Below are positions 1-11,900 of a stretch of DNA of 64,000 nucleotides, piece by piece. This DNA comes from Nansenia antarctica. Lineage: Eukaryota > Chordata > Actinopteri > Argentiniformes > Microstomatidae. Location of the stretch: contig OZ022358.1 of NCBI GenBank assembly GCA_963989245.1, forward strand, positions 19,604,895 to 19,668,894. The letters are read 5' to 3'. Made by a program: the position numbers and the translations under genes. The notes below the pieces were generated by a model. It saw only the letters and a program-made list of their open reading frames with translations, ran no database searches and was not told where the DNA came from. How positions within the stretch are numbered: the stretch's first letter is position 1; each line of letters starts with the position of its first letter.

Positions 1-1180
1 CAATTCCAAACGTGTGGACGACAATTTTTCCTAAAAATGTTCAGAAAGGTAATAGTTTCAGAGAAGTTCTGTTTCACTCACTGTTATGTTCCTGGGGCGG
101 GGCTTGAGGGTCCTGAGGCTCCTGATTGACCTGAGGGTCCTGAGCCATGTTGAAGTGATCCGTGAGAGCATCAATCAAAGCTGCATATGTTTCAGTCGGT
201 CTCAGGCTATGGGAGATGCACAGTCCCTCATTGCCAAGGTAAACGCATAACAGTGCTATCTTCTCTTCGTCTGGTATGCTGGTTTGTCGGCCCTGTGTAA
301 TGTACAGCTCAAACTGGTCTATCCAGTCCTTCCAGTCCTTCCAGATACGCTACACCACAAAGACACCCAAGTACCTGTCAACATACTTCCAAAAAGTGAA
401 CAACGTCCACACATACAACACCAGAGGAAGCTCCACGAACCACGTTCAACCGCGTTGCACCACAAACAAGGGGTTAAACTCATTTGCAAACTATGCAGTA
501 AAAATGTGGAACGCCCTTCCTATAATCTTAAAGGAGTGCAAAACACTGCCCACCTTCAAAACCACTCTCAAAAAACATTTACAGGAGGCTGCAATCCGTA
601 ACTGGACCCTCTAAATCAAAAATCAGATTAAAAGACCCGAACTACCCACTGTACATACTTTGTGTTTTGTCCCCCGCCCCCACCTGTGGTGTATGTCCCC
701 ACCTGTCCTACCCGCTGTACATACCTTATGTTTTGTTGTATTGTTCTTCCCATGATGGATGTGTGTTTATCTTGTAGATAGTAATAGTTATTTGTCTGTA
801 TTATCTTGTAGATAGTACTAGCTTTTTTGTCTGTCTTACATGTAACGATGAATTGAGAATCAAGGACCCCAATTGAAATAAGCCAGTGGCTTTCTTGGGT
901 TTTTATCCTGTTAGTTGACCTTGTATGTAATATGTACTTTCATGTACCTACTTCTGCAAATCTTCTAATAAAGTTTTCAATCAATCAATCAATCAATCCA
1001 GGGCACTTGCGGCTCACCCGGTGCCGGCAGAAATTTGGTTGGTTGGGGCAAATGTAATACTGGCGCCATCCTCGTTTGTCAGTCAAACTCTGCAAATCAA
1101 GGCACAGGTGTGACATACAAGGGCAGGTTTTAGCAGATAACAGCAGGGTTTTCAAAACTGCGCTCAACATGCCAAATCAT
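1..1180 (-). mobile_element. Ty3/gypsy-type gag fragment, split by a LINE
   Basis: Read on the minus strand, positions about 342 down to 70 translate to a gag-like segment (WKDWIDQFELYITQGRQ, then ALLCVYLGNEGL and a tail rich in PQ). This is the pattern seen at the start of capsid in fish gypsy-like gag proteins. The N-terminal part (ITFAPTNQISAGTG, followed by a stop) resumes at about 1070-1000, on the far side of a LINE inserted at 343-998. The short sequence tccag occurs on both sides of the LINE and is a plausible target-site duplication. No LTR or pol is attached. The piece is a dead fragment. A domesticated gag gene is possible but unsupported because the frame is broken. Confidence 0.6.
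343..1000 (+). mobile_element. 5'-truncated non-LTR retrotransposon, copy 1
   Basis: Positions 343-614 encode the C-terminal end of a LINE reverse-transcriptase polyprotein (FANYAVKMWNALP, then FKTTLKKHLQEA). A 3' UTR follows, with aataaag at about 968 and a (TCAA)n tail to about 997. The same 3' end recurs at 6993-7640 with only a few base differences, so both copies are recent. The element is truncated at its 5' end, as is usual for target-primed reverse transcription, and cannot move on its own. Confidence 0.85.
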
Positions 1181-1264
1181 ATTCTATTGCTAGTACCGCA
1201 CCTAAACAGTCTCATATATAGGCTACATAATTGTATATGGATACATAATTTGTATTTAATGGTT

Positions 1265-1588
1265 CGTGACGTTAGAATTATAAGGTTCTATCTCCATTTT
1301 TGGGCAAAATTGAGTTTTTTACATAATCTGATCCATTAGGTGTTTATTAATGCCTGTGTGGTGTTATTTTAAAAATGTTGACATTTTTTGGTTAGTAATT
1401 CATAAAATACAAAACCATCTCACAAAACATAATGGAATGTAAATACTTTGACGCTCAATATCTCTGAACTACCCTAAACGGAGATAGAACCTTATCATTC
1501 TAAACGGAGATAGAACCTTATCATTCTAAACGGAGATAGAACCTTATAATTCTAAACGGAGATAGAACCTTATCATTCTAAACTCACG
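1265..1588 (+). mobile_element. CGTGA-type MITE, copy 1
   Basis: The element begins CGTGACGTTAGAATTATAAG and ends with the imperfect inverse (...CTTATCATTCTAAACTCACG). It is flanked by GGTT at 1261-1264 and 1589-1592, a 4-bp target-site duplication. It has no coding capacity. Near the right end the 26-bp unit beginning TAAACGGAGATAGAACC is repeated four times. Five other copies lie in this window. Confidence 0.85.
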
Positions 1589-1845
1589 GGTTGTGAAGAA
1601 GTACAACTATTTAAATGGTATAGGCCTAATTATGTAAATTATGTATCCACAGTGACTGAATGTGCTGACCAAGAACAGTGTGTACTTAAACCAACCAGCG
1701 TCACACGCCGTTAGTTTCACTTTCCAGCTTCATGAACGAGATCTCCGCCTATTTCTGGAAATGATGGGATCGGGTACGTCCCAAAGTGAGTGTCCAGCCA
1801 AGACAAGCAAGCTGGTGAATCGTTCTTCACTGATAATGTAATGAA

Positions 1846-1980
1846 CAACATTTCTGAAAGAAAAAATAAAATAAAAAAAATACATTTCTGAAAGAAAAAC
1901 TAAAAGAAAAAAAACATTTCTGAAAGAAAAAATAAAAGAAAAAAAACATTTCTGAAAGAAAAAATAAAAGAAAAAACTAA
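1846..1980. repeat. A-rich tandem repeat, about 38-bp unit
   Basis: The phrase aacatttctgaaagaaaaa recurs about four times with A-rich spacers. The rest of 1589-2150 shows no gene or recognisable element. Confidence 0.7.
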
Positions 1981-2159
1981 TGGTTTAGCTAAAGTATATC
2001 AGTGAGAGCCACGGAACAAATCATGTGGTGTAGTAAAACATGTGCTTTTTGTTTCCCTATGTCTGCCCTGTCTGTAGCCTACAGGGAATTGCATTCTGGT
2101 GGGATATCTCAATGTGTTTTGTATCAAGCTGTGTATAGGGTGGATGGATACGTTTAGAC

Positions 2160-3010
2160 CAGGGGTGGGCAATTAATTTTCACAATGGGCCACAGGAGAA
2201 ACAGGGACTATTGTGCAGGGCCGGACCAGTAGGCTGAACTTAATTCTGCTCAATATTACTTGTATCGCTTTATAAAAAGCAGTAAATTATATGGTTTTGA
2301 CTAGCTGCTACTGGTAAGAATACATGTTACGATAAGGCTATGAAAATGTGGAGTAGGTCCAATATAGAAGAGCAAGAGGACTCATTTAAACACAGGGAAG
2401 TAAATGCAGCTATAGTTTTGACCTTTTGCAACATCAGTTGGTGCCTATTATTTATTAACATTACAGGCTATTTCTACCTTCTGAAATGATGGCTAGGACT
2501 GGTGATATCAAGCGAAAGGTTCTTTATATACAAATCTGCTGACATACACTTGTGATCACTTTATTTTTCAATAAAACGAGCTATTAGATATTCACTTTTA
2601 ATTCAATGTACAATTCACATTTCTCAAAAACAACAAACTGTCAACTTATATGACGTCTTTCTACAAGACATTCTGGAACCTGCAGTTCTTCTTCTTAGCT
2701 AATACAACAGAAATGTACTTCTGTCAATCAATCATGTAACATATCAATCTCTTAACTGTGAATCAATCATGTAACATATTAATCAATTTCTTTTAACTGT
2801 GAATCAATCATGTAACATAATCAATCTATTTTAACTGTGAATCAATCATGTGACATATTAATCAATCTGTGTCTGGATTTGTTGAACTTCATCACTGAGA
2901 ATGTTTGTTCACATGTGGAGGTAGATCCAAAGAGAACTAGCATCCTCTGAGCATGCCTCCTCATGTGTGGAAAGTTCTCCTCTTTGAGAGAAGAGTAAAA
3001 GTCCAGCAGT
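2160..3010 (-). mobile_element. hAT transposon remnant (GTF2IRD2/ZBED-like transposase)
   Basis: The left end at about 2160 reads CAGGGGTGGGCAATTAATTT, a start typical of one hAT group in vertebrates. On the minus strand, 2990-2870 translates to the hAT C-terminal dimerisation motif (FGSTSTCEQTFSVMKFNKSR). The middle is not open. A short tandem repeat (see 2715-2870) has expanded inside or beside it. The right terminus was not located. Confidence 0.6.
2715..2875. repeat. Tandem repeat, about 50-bp unit
   Basis: Four degenerate units contain the phrase gtgaatcaatcatgtaacat, spaced 45-55 bp apart. This is noncoding. Confidence 0.7.
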
Positions 3011-3014
3011 GATA

Positions 3015-3210
3015 CTGAATTCCGGACTTTTATTCTGAAACTAGTTTTTTCTGACTTTTATTCTGAAACTTTTTCATTCAGACTTTTATTCAGAAACTAT
3101 TTTTTCGGACCTTTATTCTGAAACCTTTTTTTCCGACTTTTATTCTGAAACTTTTTTTTCCGACTTTTATTCTGAAACTTTTTTTTCTGACTTTTATTCT
3201 GAAATCTTTT
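3015..3210. repeat. Tandem repeat, about 32-bp unit
   Basis: About six units of gacttttattctgaaactttttt are present. The sequence after it to 3404 (including the tacggtacggttcggtacgg stretch and a short (AT)n) has no gene I can recognise. Confidence 0.75.
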
Positions 3211-3404
3211 TACCAGTACGGTACGGTTCGGTACGGCACGGATTTGTATCCTACCCGTACCATATTTTCAGAAATGCTTCTCCATTATACACAACATACC
3301 TGGAGAGACCCGGGACAGTAGGAGGAGTTGAGTGTCATAAGAGCACTTCGACACTACTTAATTTCCAATCATAGTGGAGGTATGATATATATATATATAT
3401 ATAG

Positions 3405-3608
3405 TGTAGTGCGAGAGACGGGAGTCGTAGGCGGCGTATTAATGTCAAAGCTAAACGTTTATTGAATGACATGAACGAGTCTCAACCACACACTTCAAGC
3501 ATGTAACTATATCTAACTAAACAACTTGGGTACCACGCACTTAACTGTCCGTGCGGAACAATACTCCCAACCCATAGTTCTGTGGGTGAATTATGTCAAC
3601 CCACCACA
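3405..3608 (-). repeat. Gypsy 3' LTR
   Basis: 204 bp, matching 5647-5854 almost base for base. The main difference is a small deletion near gagtcgta(gtag)gcgg. A purine-rich GGTGGGGCTTG, the likely polypurine tract, sits just inside it on the minus strand. Confidence 0.9.
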
Positions 3609-5646
3609 CAAGCCCCACCAGAATTCACCCATAGTCAAAATCCCTGTGTCGGGGAGGGACGACGATCCGACCCCGACGGGTGCGGGACGCAGGGGCAGGG
3701 GCAGCCGGGGCAGGGGCAGGGGCAGGGGCAGCCGGCGCAGCTGAAGGCACCGCGACCGGGGGCGGGGGGTGGGGCATGGGTGGGCGGCCACGGCGTGGGG
3801 GCTGAGCCAGTTCCAATGGCCGGGAAACGTCCACGTGAGCGGACTTGATCCTATCAATGGAGACCGTCTCGTGTCTACCACCAACGTCCACCACCAGGTT
3901 CTTGTCCCCGTGTTGTAGGACCTTGAACGGGCCATCGTAAGGGGGGCGTAGGGGGCCGCGGTGGGCGTCGTGGCGATTGAAGACAAAGTCTGACGAGCGC
4001 AGCTCGGTGGGGACCCGGAAAGCAGGGGTACCGTGCTGTGAAGTGGGGACGGGTGCGAACACCTCAGCGGCCTCCAGCAGGGAGGAGCGCTGCCTGGCTG
4101 CAGACCAGGGGACAGTGGAATCCGGGATGAAATCCCCGGGGACTCGTAGGGTTTGGCGTATACGAGTTCGGCAGACGAGGACTGCAAGTCCTCTTTGGGG
4201 GCACATCTGAGGCCGAGCATGACCCACGGAAGTTTGTCCACCCAGTTGCCGTCCGTCAAACTCGCGCGTAGGGCGACACTTCATTGAGCGGTGGAACCTC
4301 TCGCACAAACCGTTAGCCTGGGGGTGATAGGCAGTAGTGCGGTGCAGCTTTACCCCCAAACCACTAGCTACAGCGTTCCACAGTTCTGAGGTAAACTGCG
4401 AGCCACGGTCAGAGGACAGGTCAGACGGGGTCCCAAAGCGCGCGACCCACGTGCCGATGAACGCACGGGCCACGTCGAAAAGACGCCGTCGAGGAGAGGG
4501 GAACGGCTTCGGGCCAGCGGGTCGTCCTGTCCACCATGGTGAAAAGGTAGGTGAAGCCGTGAGAGGCGGGCAGTGGTCCCACAAGGTCGACGTTGACGTG
4601 GTCGAACCTCCTCTCAGGAACAGTGAAGGTCTCAAAAGGGGCTCTGGTATGGCAGTGTACTTTGGCGCGTTGACAGGCCACGCACGTGTCGACCCAGCCC
4701 CTTACCTCCTTCTTAAGTCCCTGCCATACGAACTTCTCAGAAACTAATTTCACGGATGGTTTCCTGCCGGGGTGGGAGAGGTTGTGTACAGCCTCGAAAA
4801 CGGGCCGGCGCCAGTTCACAGGGACTAGCGGCCGCGGCTGGCCCGTAGAGAAGTCGCACAGCAGTTTTGCGCCTGAGTCACCGACTGCGACATCCTCCAA
4901 GCGTAGTCCTGTGTCCGCGTTCTTGAGGGTCTGGACCCCGTGGTCGGAGGCCTGGTCCGCACTCATGCGGAGGTAGTCGAGACCCAGTTGAACGGCCCCG
5001 ACGACCGCTCTGGAGAGACAGTCCGCGACCACGTTGGACTTGCCAGCGATGTGTTGGATGTCTGTGGTGTACTCAGATATGTACGAGAGCTGGCGTTGCT
5101 GGCAGGCAGACCAAGGCTCGGCCACCTTGGACATGGAGAACGTGAGGGGTTTGTGATCCACGAACGCCGTGAACTCACGGCCTTCCAGCAGGAACCGGAA
5201 GTGGCGGACTGCCAACCAGAGGCCAAGGAGCTCCCTGTCGAACGCGCTGTATTTGCGCTCTCTGGGCGTCAACTGACGGCTGAAAAAGGCGAGCGGCTGC
5301 CAGGCACCTGCGACCCATTGTTCGTGCACCGCGCCGACGGCGTAGTCCGACGCATCGGTGGTGATGGCATTAGGGGCCTTGGGTGACGGGTGGGCCAACA
5401 TGGCGGCCTGGCTTAGGGCGGTCTTGGTGGCCATGAAGGCGGCTTCCCTCTCGGCCGTCCAGTCGATGGCCTGGTTGGGGGATTTGTCCTTCATAGCCTC
5501 GTACAGCGGGCGCATGGTGTGGGCTGCACGGTGGATGAACCGGTGATAAAAAGTCACCATTCCGAGAAACTCTCGGAGTGCTCGAGCTGTGTGTGGGCGG
5601 GGGAAGGCGGAAACGGCCTCCACCTTCGATGGGAGGGGGGCATCAG

Positions 5647-5854
5647 TGTAGTGCGAGAGACGGGAGTCGTAGTAGGCGGTGTATCAAATGTCAAAGCTAA
5701 ACGTTTATTGAATGACATGAACGAGTCTCAACCACACACTTCAAGCATGTAACTATATCTAACTAAACAACTTGGGTACCACGCACTTAACTGTCCGTGC
5801 GGAACAATACTCCCAACCCATAGTTCTGTGGGTGAATTATGTCAACCCACCACA
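5647..5854 (-). repeat. Gypsy 5' LTR
   Basis: 208 bp copy of the LTR. In element orientation the sequence downstream is already pol, so the leader and primer-binding site have been deleted. Confidence 0.9.
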
Positions 5855-5858
5855 ATAG

Positions 5859-6550
5859 GCTATATATACAGTACAGGTGGAAAGGCTTTTTTTAAAGGCA
5901 TTTTTAACGAACTCCCAGCAGAGTCAAAACACGAAATTCTGTGATCACTACCTTTTCCAGTTGAACATAAACATAACTATTTAAATGTTGCTATTGTTTG
6001 CGAAAGATCCTTCCATCCCACCATTTCTTTTCAGAGGATGCAAAGTTATAATGTAGCGTATAGGCTATGGAGATGTTGTAGTTGATCCCAAAGTCTGTTC
6101 AAACCCAGGCAGGAGACCAGCAGGAAAACACAACTAGATCTTCTCTAATTCTAACTGGATAGTACTTTGTTTCCAATCATAGTTAGCTAGATTACTTACT
6201 TAGCTAGCTTACCGTTACTTATCAAATGTACACTTTGTGATATAAACGCAGTGCACACACACCGACAATGCATGTCTAGAATAGGCACAGCACATCGCCA
6301 TAATAGCGATTTTTTTTGTTATGCTTGTTGTAAATAAAAGTTCTATGATGCATTGACATGACATTAAAACGTTTTAGAAAACATTGGCAAAGATGATGAA
6401 ACAAATGACTTCCAGACACAAGTTTCAACATTTTATTTACCTTGAAATAGTTCCTCATCCAAGAACAATATATGATATATATATATATGTATTTTAAAGC
6501 ATTAAGTGGTCGCGATGTCTATCAATAGTCTATAATGCGTCCTCTCATTA
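5859..6550. other. Intergenic, no gene seen
   Basis: AT-rich unique-looking sequence with a short (AT)n at about 6470-6488. I see no coding exon or identifiable repeat here. Confidence 0.5.
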
Positions 6551-6552
6551 AC

Positions 6553-7645
6553 AGGTCAAAGCCTAAACGGTATTCAACACATTGCTCTGACCTTCCCTTG
6601 TGACATTAATATCACAAGAAAAGAGGATATTACATACCTGGGCTCCATCTTAGAGGCAAATCTTTCCGGAGATAAAATGGCAGCAAAAGTAATCAAAAAA
6701 GTGAACCATAGAACTAGATTCTTGTACAGGATATCCTCACTTGTCAGTAAAAACACACTGAGGACCCTATCAGGAGCTCTCATTCAATGTCACTTCGACT
6801 ATGCCGTAACATCATGGTACTATAGAACCACAAAGGCCCATAAAACAAGACTCCAGACAGCCCAAAATAAACTGGTTAGGCTTCTGCTAGGCCTCAACCC
6901 TAGGACACATCTAACCGCTGCTCATTTTTTGAGCCTTGATTGGCTACGAGTAGTTGACAGAGTGCAGCAGCTTGCACTGGGCCTGGTCTTCAAGATACGC
7001 TACACCACAAAGACACCCAAGTACCTGTCAACATACTTCCAAAAAGTGAACAACGTCCACACATACAACACCAGAGGAAGCTCCACGAACCACGTTCAAC
7101 CGCGTTGCACCACAAACAAGGGGTTAAACTCGTTTGCTAACTATGCAGTAAAAATGTGGAACGCCCTTCCTATAATCTTAAAGGAGTGCAAAACAATGCC
7201 CACCTTCAAAACCACTCTCAAAAAACATTTACAGGAGGCTGCAATCCGTAACTGGACCCTCTAAATCAAAAATCAGATTAAAAGACCCGAACTACCCACT
7301 GTACATACTTTGTGTTTTGTCCCCCGCCCCCACCTGTGGTGTATGTCCCCACCTGTCCTACCCGCTGTACATACCTTATGTTTTGTTGTATTGTTCTTCC
7401 CATGATGGATGTGTGTTTATCTTGTAGATAGTAATAGTTATTTGTCTGTATTATCATGTAGATAGTACTAGCTTTTTTGTCTGTCTTACATGTAACGATG
7501 AATTGAGAATCAAGGACCCCAATTGAAATAAGCCAGTGGCTTTCTTGGGTTTTTATCCTGTTAGTTGACCTTGTATGTAATATGTACTTTCATGTACCTA
7601 CTTCTGCAAATCTTCTAATAAAGTTTTCAATCAATCAATCAATTT
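6553..7645 (+). mobile_element. 5'-truncated non-LTR retrotransposon, copy 2
   Basis: The open stretch to 7264 encodes the end of a LINE reverse transcriptase and its C-terminal region: ITYLGSILEANLSGD, HFDYAVTSWYY, LDWLRVVDRVQQLALG, then the same C-terminus as copy 1. A 3' UTR with aataaag and a (TCAA)n tail ends at about 7641. From 6993 on it matches copy 1 almost perfectly, which indicates one active source family. Confidence 0.88.
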
Positions 7646-7708
7646 ACAGATCAGTGAAAACCTCTATAGACTCTTGAGATTCATCCCATGGTAACTTGGC
7701 CATTATAT

Positions 7709-8007
7709 CGTGAGCTTAGAATGATAAGGTTCTATCTCCGTTTAGAATGATAAGGTTCTATCTCCGTTTAGAATGATAAGGTTCTATCTCCGTTTAGGGT
7801 AGTTCAGAGATATTGAGCGTCAACGTTTTTACATTCCATTATGTTTTGTGAGATGGAACCTTTGTATTTTATGAATTACTAACTCAAAAAAGTCAACATT
7901 TTAAAGATAACACCACACAGGCATTAATAAACACCATGGATCAGATTATGTAAAAAACTCAATTTTGACCAAAAATGGAGATAGAACCTTATAATTCTAA
8001 CGTCACG
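7709..8007 (-). mobile_element. CGTGA-type MITE, copy 2
   Basis: Reverse orientation, flanked by ATAT at 7705-7708 and 8008-8011. It carries three 26-bp units at its left end. It ends about 113 bp upstream of the cpd start codon, inside what should be the promoter or 5' UTR. Confidence 0.85.
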
Positions 8008-8120
8008 ATATGGCATATCTTTTTCGTGGCAAGCCCTCCCTCTTTAGGGCGCAAGGGAAGTCACAGCATAACAGGTGATCCAGGGGACATTAATTAGTTC
8101 AGAAGGTAGGCAATGTGAAC

Positions 8121-8840
8121 ATGCCGCCGCTGAAAACCCGAAACGATCTAACGCCCTCAAAAGTTCCTCAACTTTCGAGTCTCCGTTACGCATTTGTTGT
8201 ACTAATGTTGGTATGTTTTTTTAGTAACCAAGCAAACGAATCCGCAGAACCCGTGGAGACCTATGATCAATATTACAATTACGAGGCTCTCACCCTCATG
8301 TTAAGATCACTGGTTTGGCGTCACCCCAGAGTCGCCAGCCTGTCCAGCATCGGGCGGTCGGTGGAAGGCCGGGAGCTCTGGGCGGTGCGCGTCACGACGC
8401 ACCCCATCACGGAGACCCCCGGGAAGCCCCGGGTCAAGTTGGTGGGGAACGTGCACGGGGACGAGGCGTTGTCCCGACAGATGCTGGTCTACCTGGTGGA
8501 GCACCTGCTCACCGCGTACGGAGTGGACCCGCGCGTAACGGATCTGGTGAACCGAACCGACATCTCCATCTTGCCCAGTATGAACCCGGACGGGTTCGAG
8601 AGGGCGCAGGAGGGCGAGTGCCAGGGAACGGGCGAGGGTCGGGAGAACGCCAAACACAGAGACCTGGACCGGAGCTTTCCTGACCGGTGGGTCAACACCG
8701 ATGTCCCCCAGAGCGACGTGCCCGAAGTAGTGGCCGTGATGAATTGGATTCGGCAGAAAAAGTAAAGTTGATTGCACAATTATTATTCTCACATGATTTC
8801 TACAGTTGAAGCGCCTCCCTGTCATGTTCTCCCAGTAGTA

Positions 8841-8902
<62 letters not shown>

Positions 8903-11900
8903 CTTTTATTTGTGTAGCGCGTTTCCTGCAAACGTTGCAGCTCAAAGTGCTCCAATCATTATATAATCATCATTTAACGATGTAGTCATTTAAAGGCAAT
9001 ATTAAAAAGATGGGTTTTTAGTCTTGACTTGAACATATGTGCTGAGGTTGCATCCCTAATGTAAACTGGCAGTGCATTCCACAGTTTGGGTGCATAAAAT
9101 GAGAATGCAGCCTCACCAAATCTCTTCTTTTGTACATGTGGTACACAGAGAAAACCAGCGTCAGAAGACCTGAGAGCCAATAGCCAATTCAATTTCAGTA
9201 GTTCTGTTACCGATTTGTTTGGGGAACAAACCAGAGTTTTATGAGGCACAGGAAGTCAAAGCCTTTGCTGATCTCTATTCTTATGATGGAAGATGATTGA
9301 GACGTTAATTTCTGACTTAATTTCCCAAACATATCGATACATAGCTTTCATTTAGCATTCAATCTCACATGCTCCGATGAATTTCCCACAGAACTGCCCT
9401 GATGCATCTCAATTTTCCAATCCTTTGGACCATAACTTGTCACAGTTAGCCACTTGGGGTGGTCAATATTGTGGGCCGGGGCAATGTGCTTCTTAAAGAA
9501 TCAATCGACCTACAGCGATCAAATAATCAGCAGTGGTATATGATTTACCCTTCCCCCCCCTACCTCTCAGGTTCATCTTGTCAGGTAACCTGGACGGAGG
9601 TTCTGTGGCGGCCAGCTATCCATTTGACAACCCTCCCTCCCACCCCTTGGACGAGGTCTACAACCAGTCAGCAGACGACACCCTCTTCCATTTCCTGGCC
9701 TTGTCCTACATGGAACACAACCCTGTGATGATGAACCCAGGGAAACTTCAGTGCCCACAGAACCCAACAGAGGGCTTTAAGGACGGCATCACCAAGGGGG
9801 CAGAGTGGTCTGATGTCAAAGGTACAGGGATGAATGGAATCCTGGCAGTTTCTTGTGTGTTGTAATCAAGACCATCCAGGGGAGACTGGTATATAAACTC
9901 CTCAAAATAAGTTTGGAAACTTTATTTCAGTCGATTCTTCCTCCCCTTTAATAATACCAATTGCTATTGTATTTTATATCGTTGGAAAGCCTGCTTAGTC
10001 ACCTTTACAACGAGGTACATCTTGTAAGGATCATGCATTTGTGGAATGAGTAACACAGCTAAACGTGTGGGTAGCGGCCCCCAAAAATGTGCCAAAATCC
10101 CATGCAATATTCTTCTGTTGGTATTCACTCTTGTAAAGGATTTCCAAAGATATAAAATACAATACCAATTGGTATTATTAAAGGGGAGGAATAATCAACC
10201 AAAATAACATTTCCTAAAAAAATTTGAGGAGTTTATTTAGTATACATTTAGTAGATGTGTTTGTGTGTGTGTTGCTCAGGAGGGATGCAGGACTATAACT
10301 ACCTGCAGGGGGAGTGTATGGAGGTCACCTTGTCGCTGAGTTGCTGTAAGTACCCCCATGCCTCCCAGCTCTCCATAGAATGGGAGAACAACCGAGAGGC
10401 CCTGCTATCCTACATGGAGAAGGTGAGGACCACTCTTTGATTGTTTGATTTGTTGACCTTTGACAAGGGCAATCTGTTGAACATGGAGGTGTCGTCTGTC
10501 TATTTTGTAGGTGTTGTCTGTGTATTTTGTTAATGTTATCATAGCTAAATTGTGTGTTTTGTTTCAAACATAGAACTCACATTGACACTTTTGATTTCAA
10601 ATGATTTCTGGGGCGGGGGGGGGGGGGGGGCTCCAGGATTGGCTCATGGAAAAAAACAGATTTTGTCTGGCCCTAACCCTTTAGATAATCTCTTCCAGGT
10701 TCATATAGGGGTCAGAGGTTATGTGATGGCTGCCAGGTCGGGGATGGCTCTCCCAGGCGCTAGGATCACCGTGGAAGGGGTCCGTCACAACGTGACCACG
10801 TGGACGTTTGGGGACTATTATCGTCTCCTGATGCCTGGAAGCTACGTCATCACAGCCAGCTCTCCTGGGTAAATATAATAATAATAATAATGATAATAAT
10901 AACTTTATTTGTATAGCGCTTTTCCTGCAAACGTTGCAGCTCAAAAGTGCTTTAATCATTATATAATTAAAAATGAATTATTCTGTAACTTAAATGCAAT
11001 ATTAAAAGGATGGGTTTTTATAATCTTAATTAAATTATTTAGTCATTTAAAGGCAATATTAAAAAGATTTAACAATATATATAAAAAAATATGGGACATG
11101 AGAGTGACCACAGTGGTCAGTGTCTACTAATCAGAATGGTTAAGTTGGATAGTCAGGCTGAAGTAGCCTAGTCGTATTTCCATAAATGTGTTCTGCGAGG
11201 TAAACTGAATTAATAGAGGCACGAGGGACAGATGATCATTTACAGTATAATAGCTTTAATGTCAATGTAGAAATACATGTCTGTACTTTATACTTGCCCC
11301 AGTCTTATCTCCAACCCTGTTTCACTTTGTTTTCCGTGCCTCAGGTATGCTCCTCTGACAGTCAGGAGGGTAGAGGTGGCAGAGGGACATGCCACAGAGC
11401 TCAACTTCTCCATGGAGCAACTGGGTGAGGAGATTCCCCCTCTACCGACCCCCATCACCACTCTCCTCACACCTAGCCCCAGCCCCACCACCACCACTGT
11501 CTCCATTGAAACCACCGTGACACCCATCGGTGTCACCATAGAAACTATGGCGACCCCTCTCACTCCCACCCCGAATGCTGCTGTTGCCATGTCAACCCTC
11601 GCCGAGGCCCGGCCGAGACACGTTCCGATCCAGCCGCGGGAGTTCCGACACCACGGTTACTCTGACATGGAGTTCTTCTTGAGACGCCTCAGCGCCGAAT
11701 ACCCTGCCGTCACACGGCTGTACTCGATAGGCCAGTCAGCTCAGGGGAGGCGGCTCTACGTCATGGAGATCACAGCTGATCCTGGAGTCCATGAGACCAA
11801 CGCAAAAGAGACAGGTAAACGTACAGTGTATGAGAGGCGTCGGTAAACCCAGGTACACTCGGACCATACGAGTTCATCGTGTGCTTATAGTGCTTATTCT

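Larger units (their letters stand above)
3405..5854 (-). mobile_element. Ty3/gypsy retrotransposon with both LTRs, internally deleted
   Basis: Two near-identical LTRs of about 205 bp flank 2.04 kb of internal sequence, and ATAG flanks the whole (3401-3404 and 5855-5858). On the minus strand, each LTR begins TGTGGTGG and ends CACTACA. The interior starts directly in the reverse-transcriptase thumb (FLGMVTFYHRF), with no primer-binding site, gag, protease or RT palm. RNase H follows (TTDASDYAVGAV, FVDHKPLTF), then the integrase HHCC zinc finger (HNLSHPG ... CVACQRAK) and the integrase core (DLVGPLP, SSDRGSQF). The pol frame changes near 4490 and again near 4275, so the element is defective. Confidence 0.9.
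8301..10868 (+). other. cpd: CPD domain A and its transthyretin-like subdomain
   Basis: Exons 1-4. The first zinc motif is kept (VHGDE: His112, Glu115). The third zinc ligand, His in the NLHGGS motif of active family members, is Asp222 (NLDGGS). The general-base Glu of the TLEL motif is Ser316 (VTLSLSCC). The substrate-carboxylate motif DLNR reads DLDR (Asp183, Arg184). The Tyr in MQDYNY is kept. Loss of a zinc ligand and of the catalytic Glu should abolish peptidase activity. The transthyretin-like fold is in 10699-10868. Confidence 0.85.

Noticed and set aside
8115..8120. GTG start for cpd
   Set aside because: An ATG with A at -3 follows two codons later (8121) and the ATG at 8113 is followed at once by TGA.
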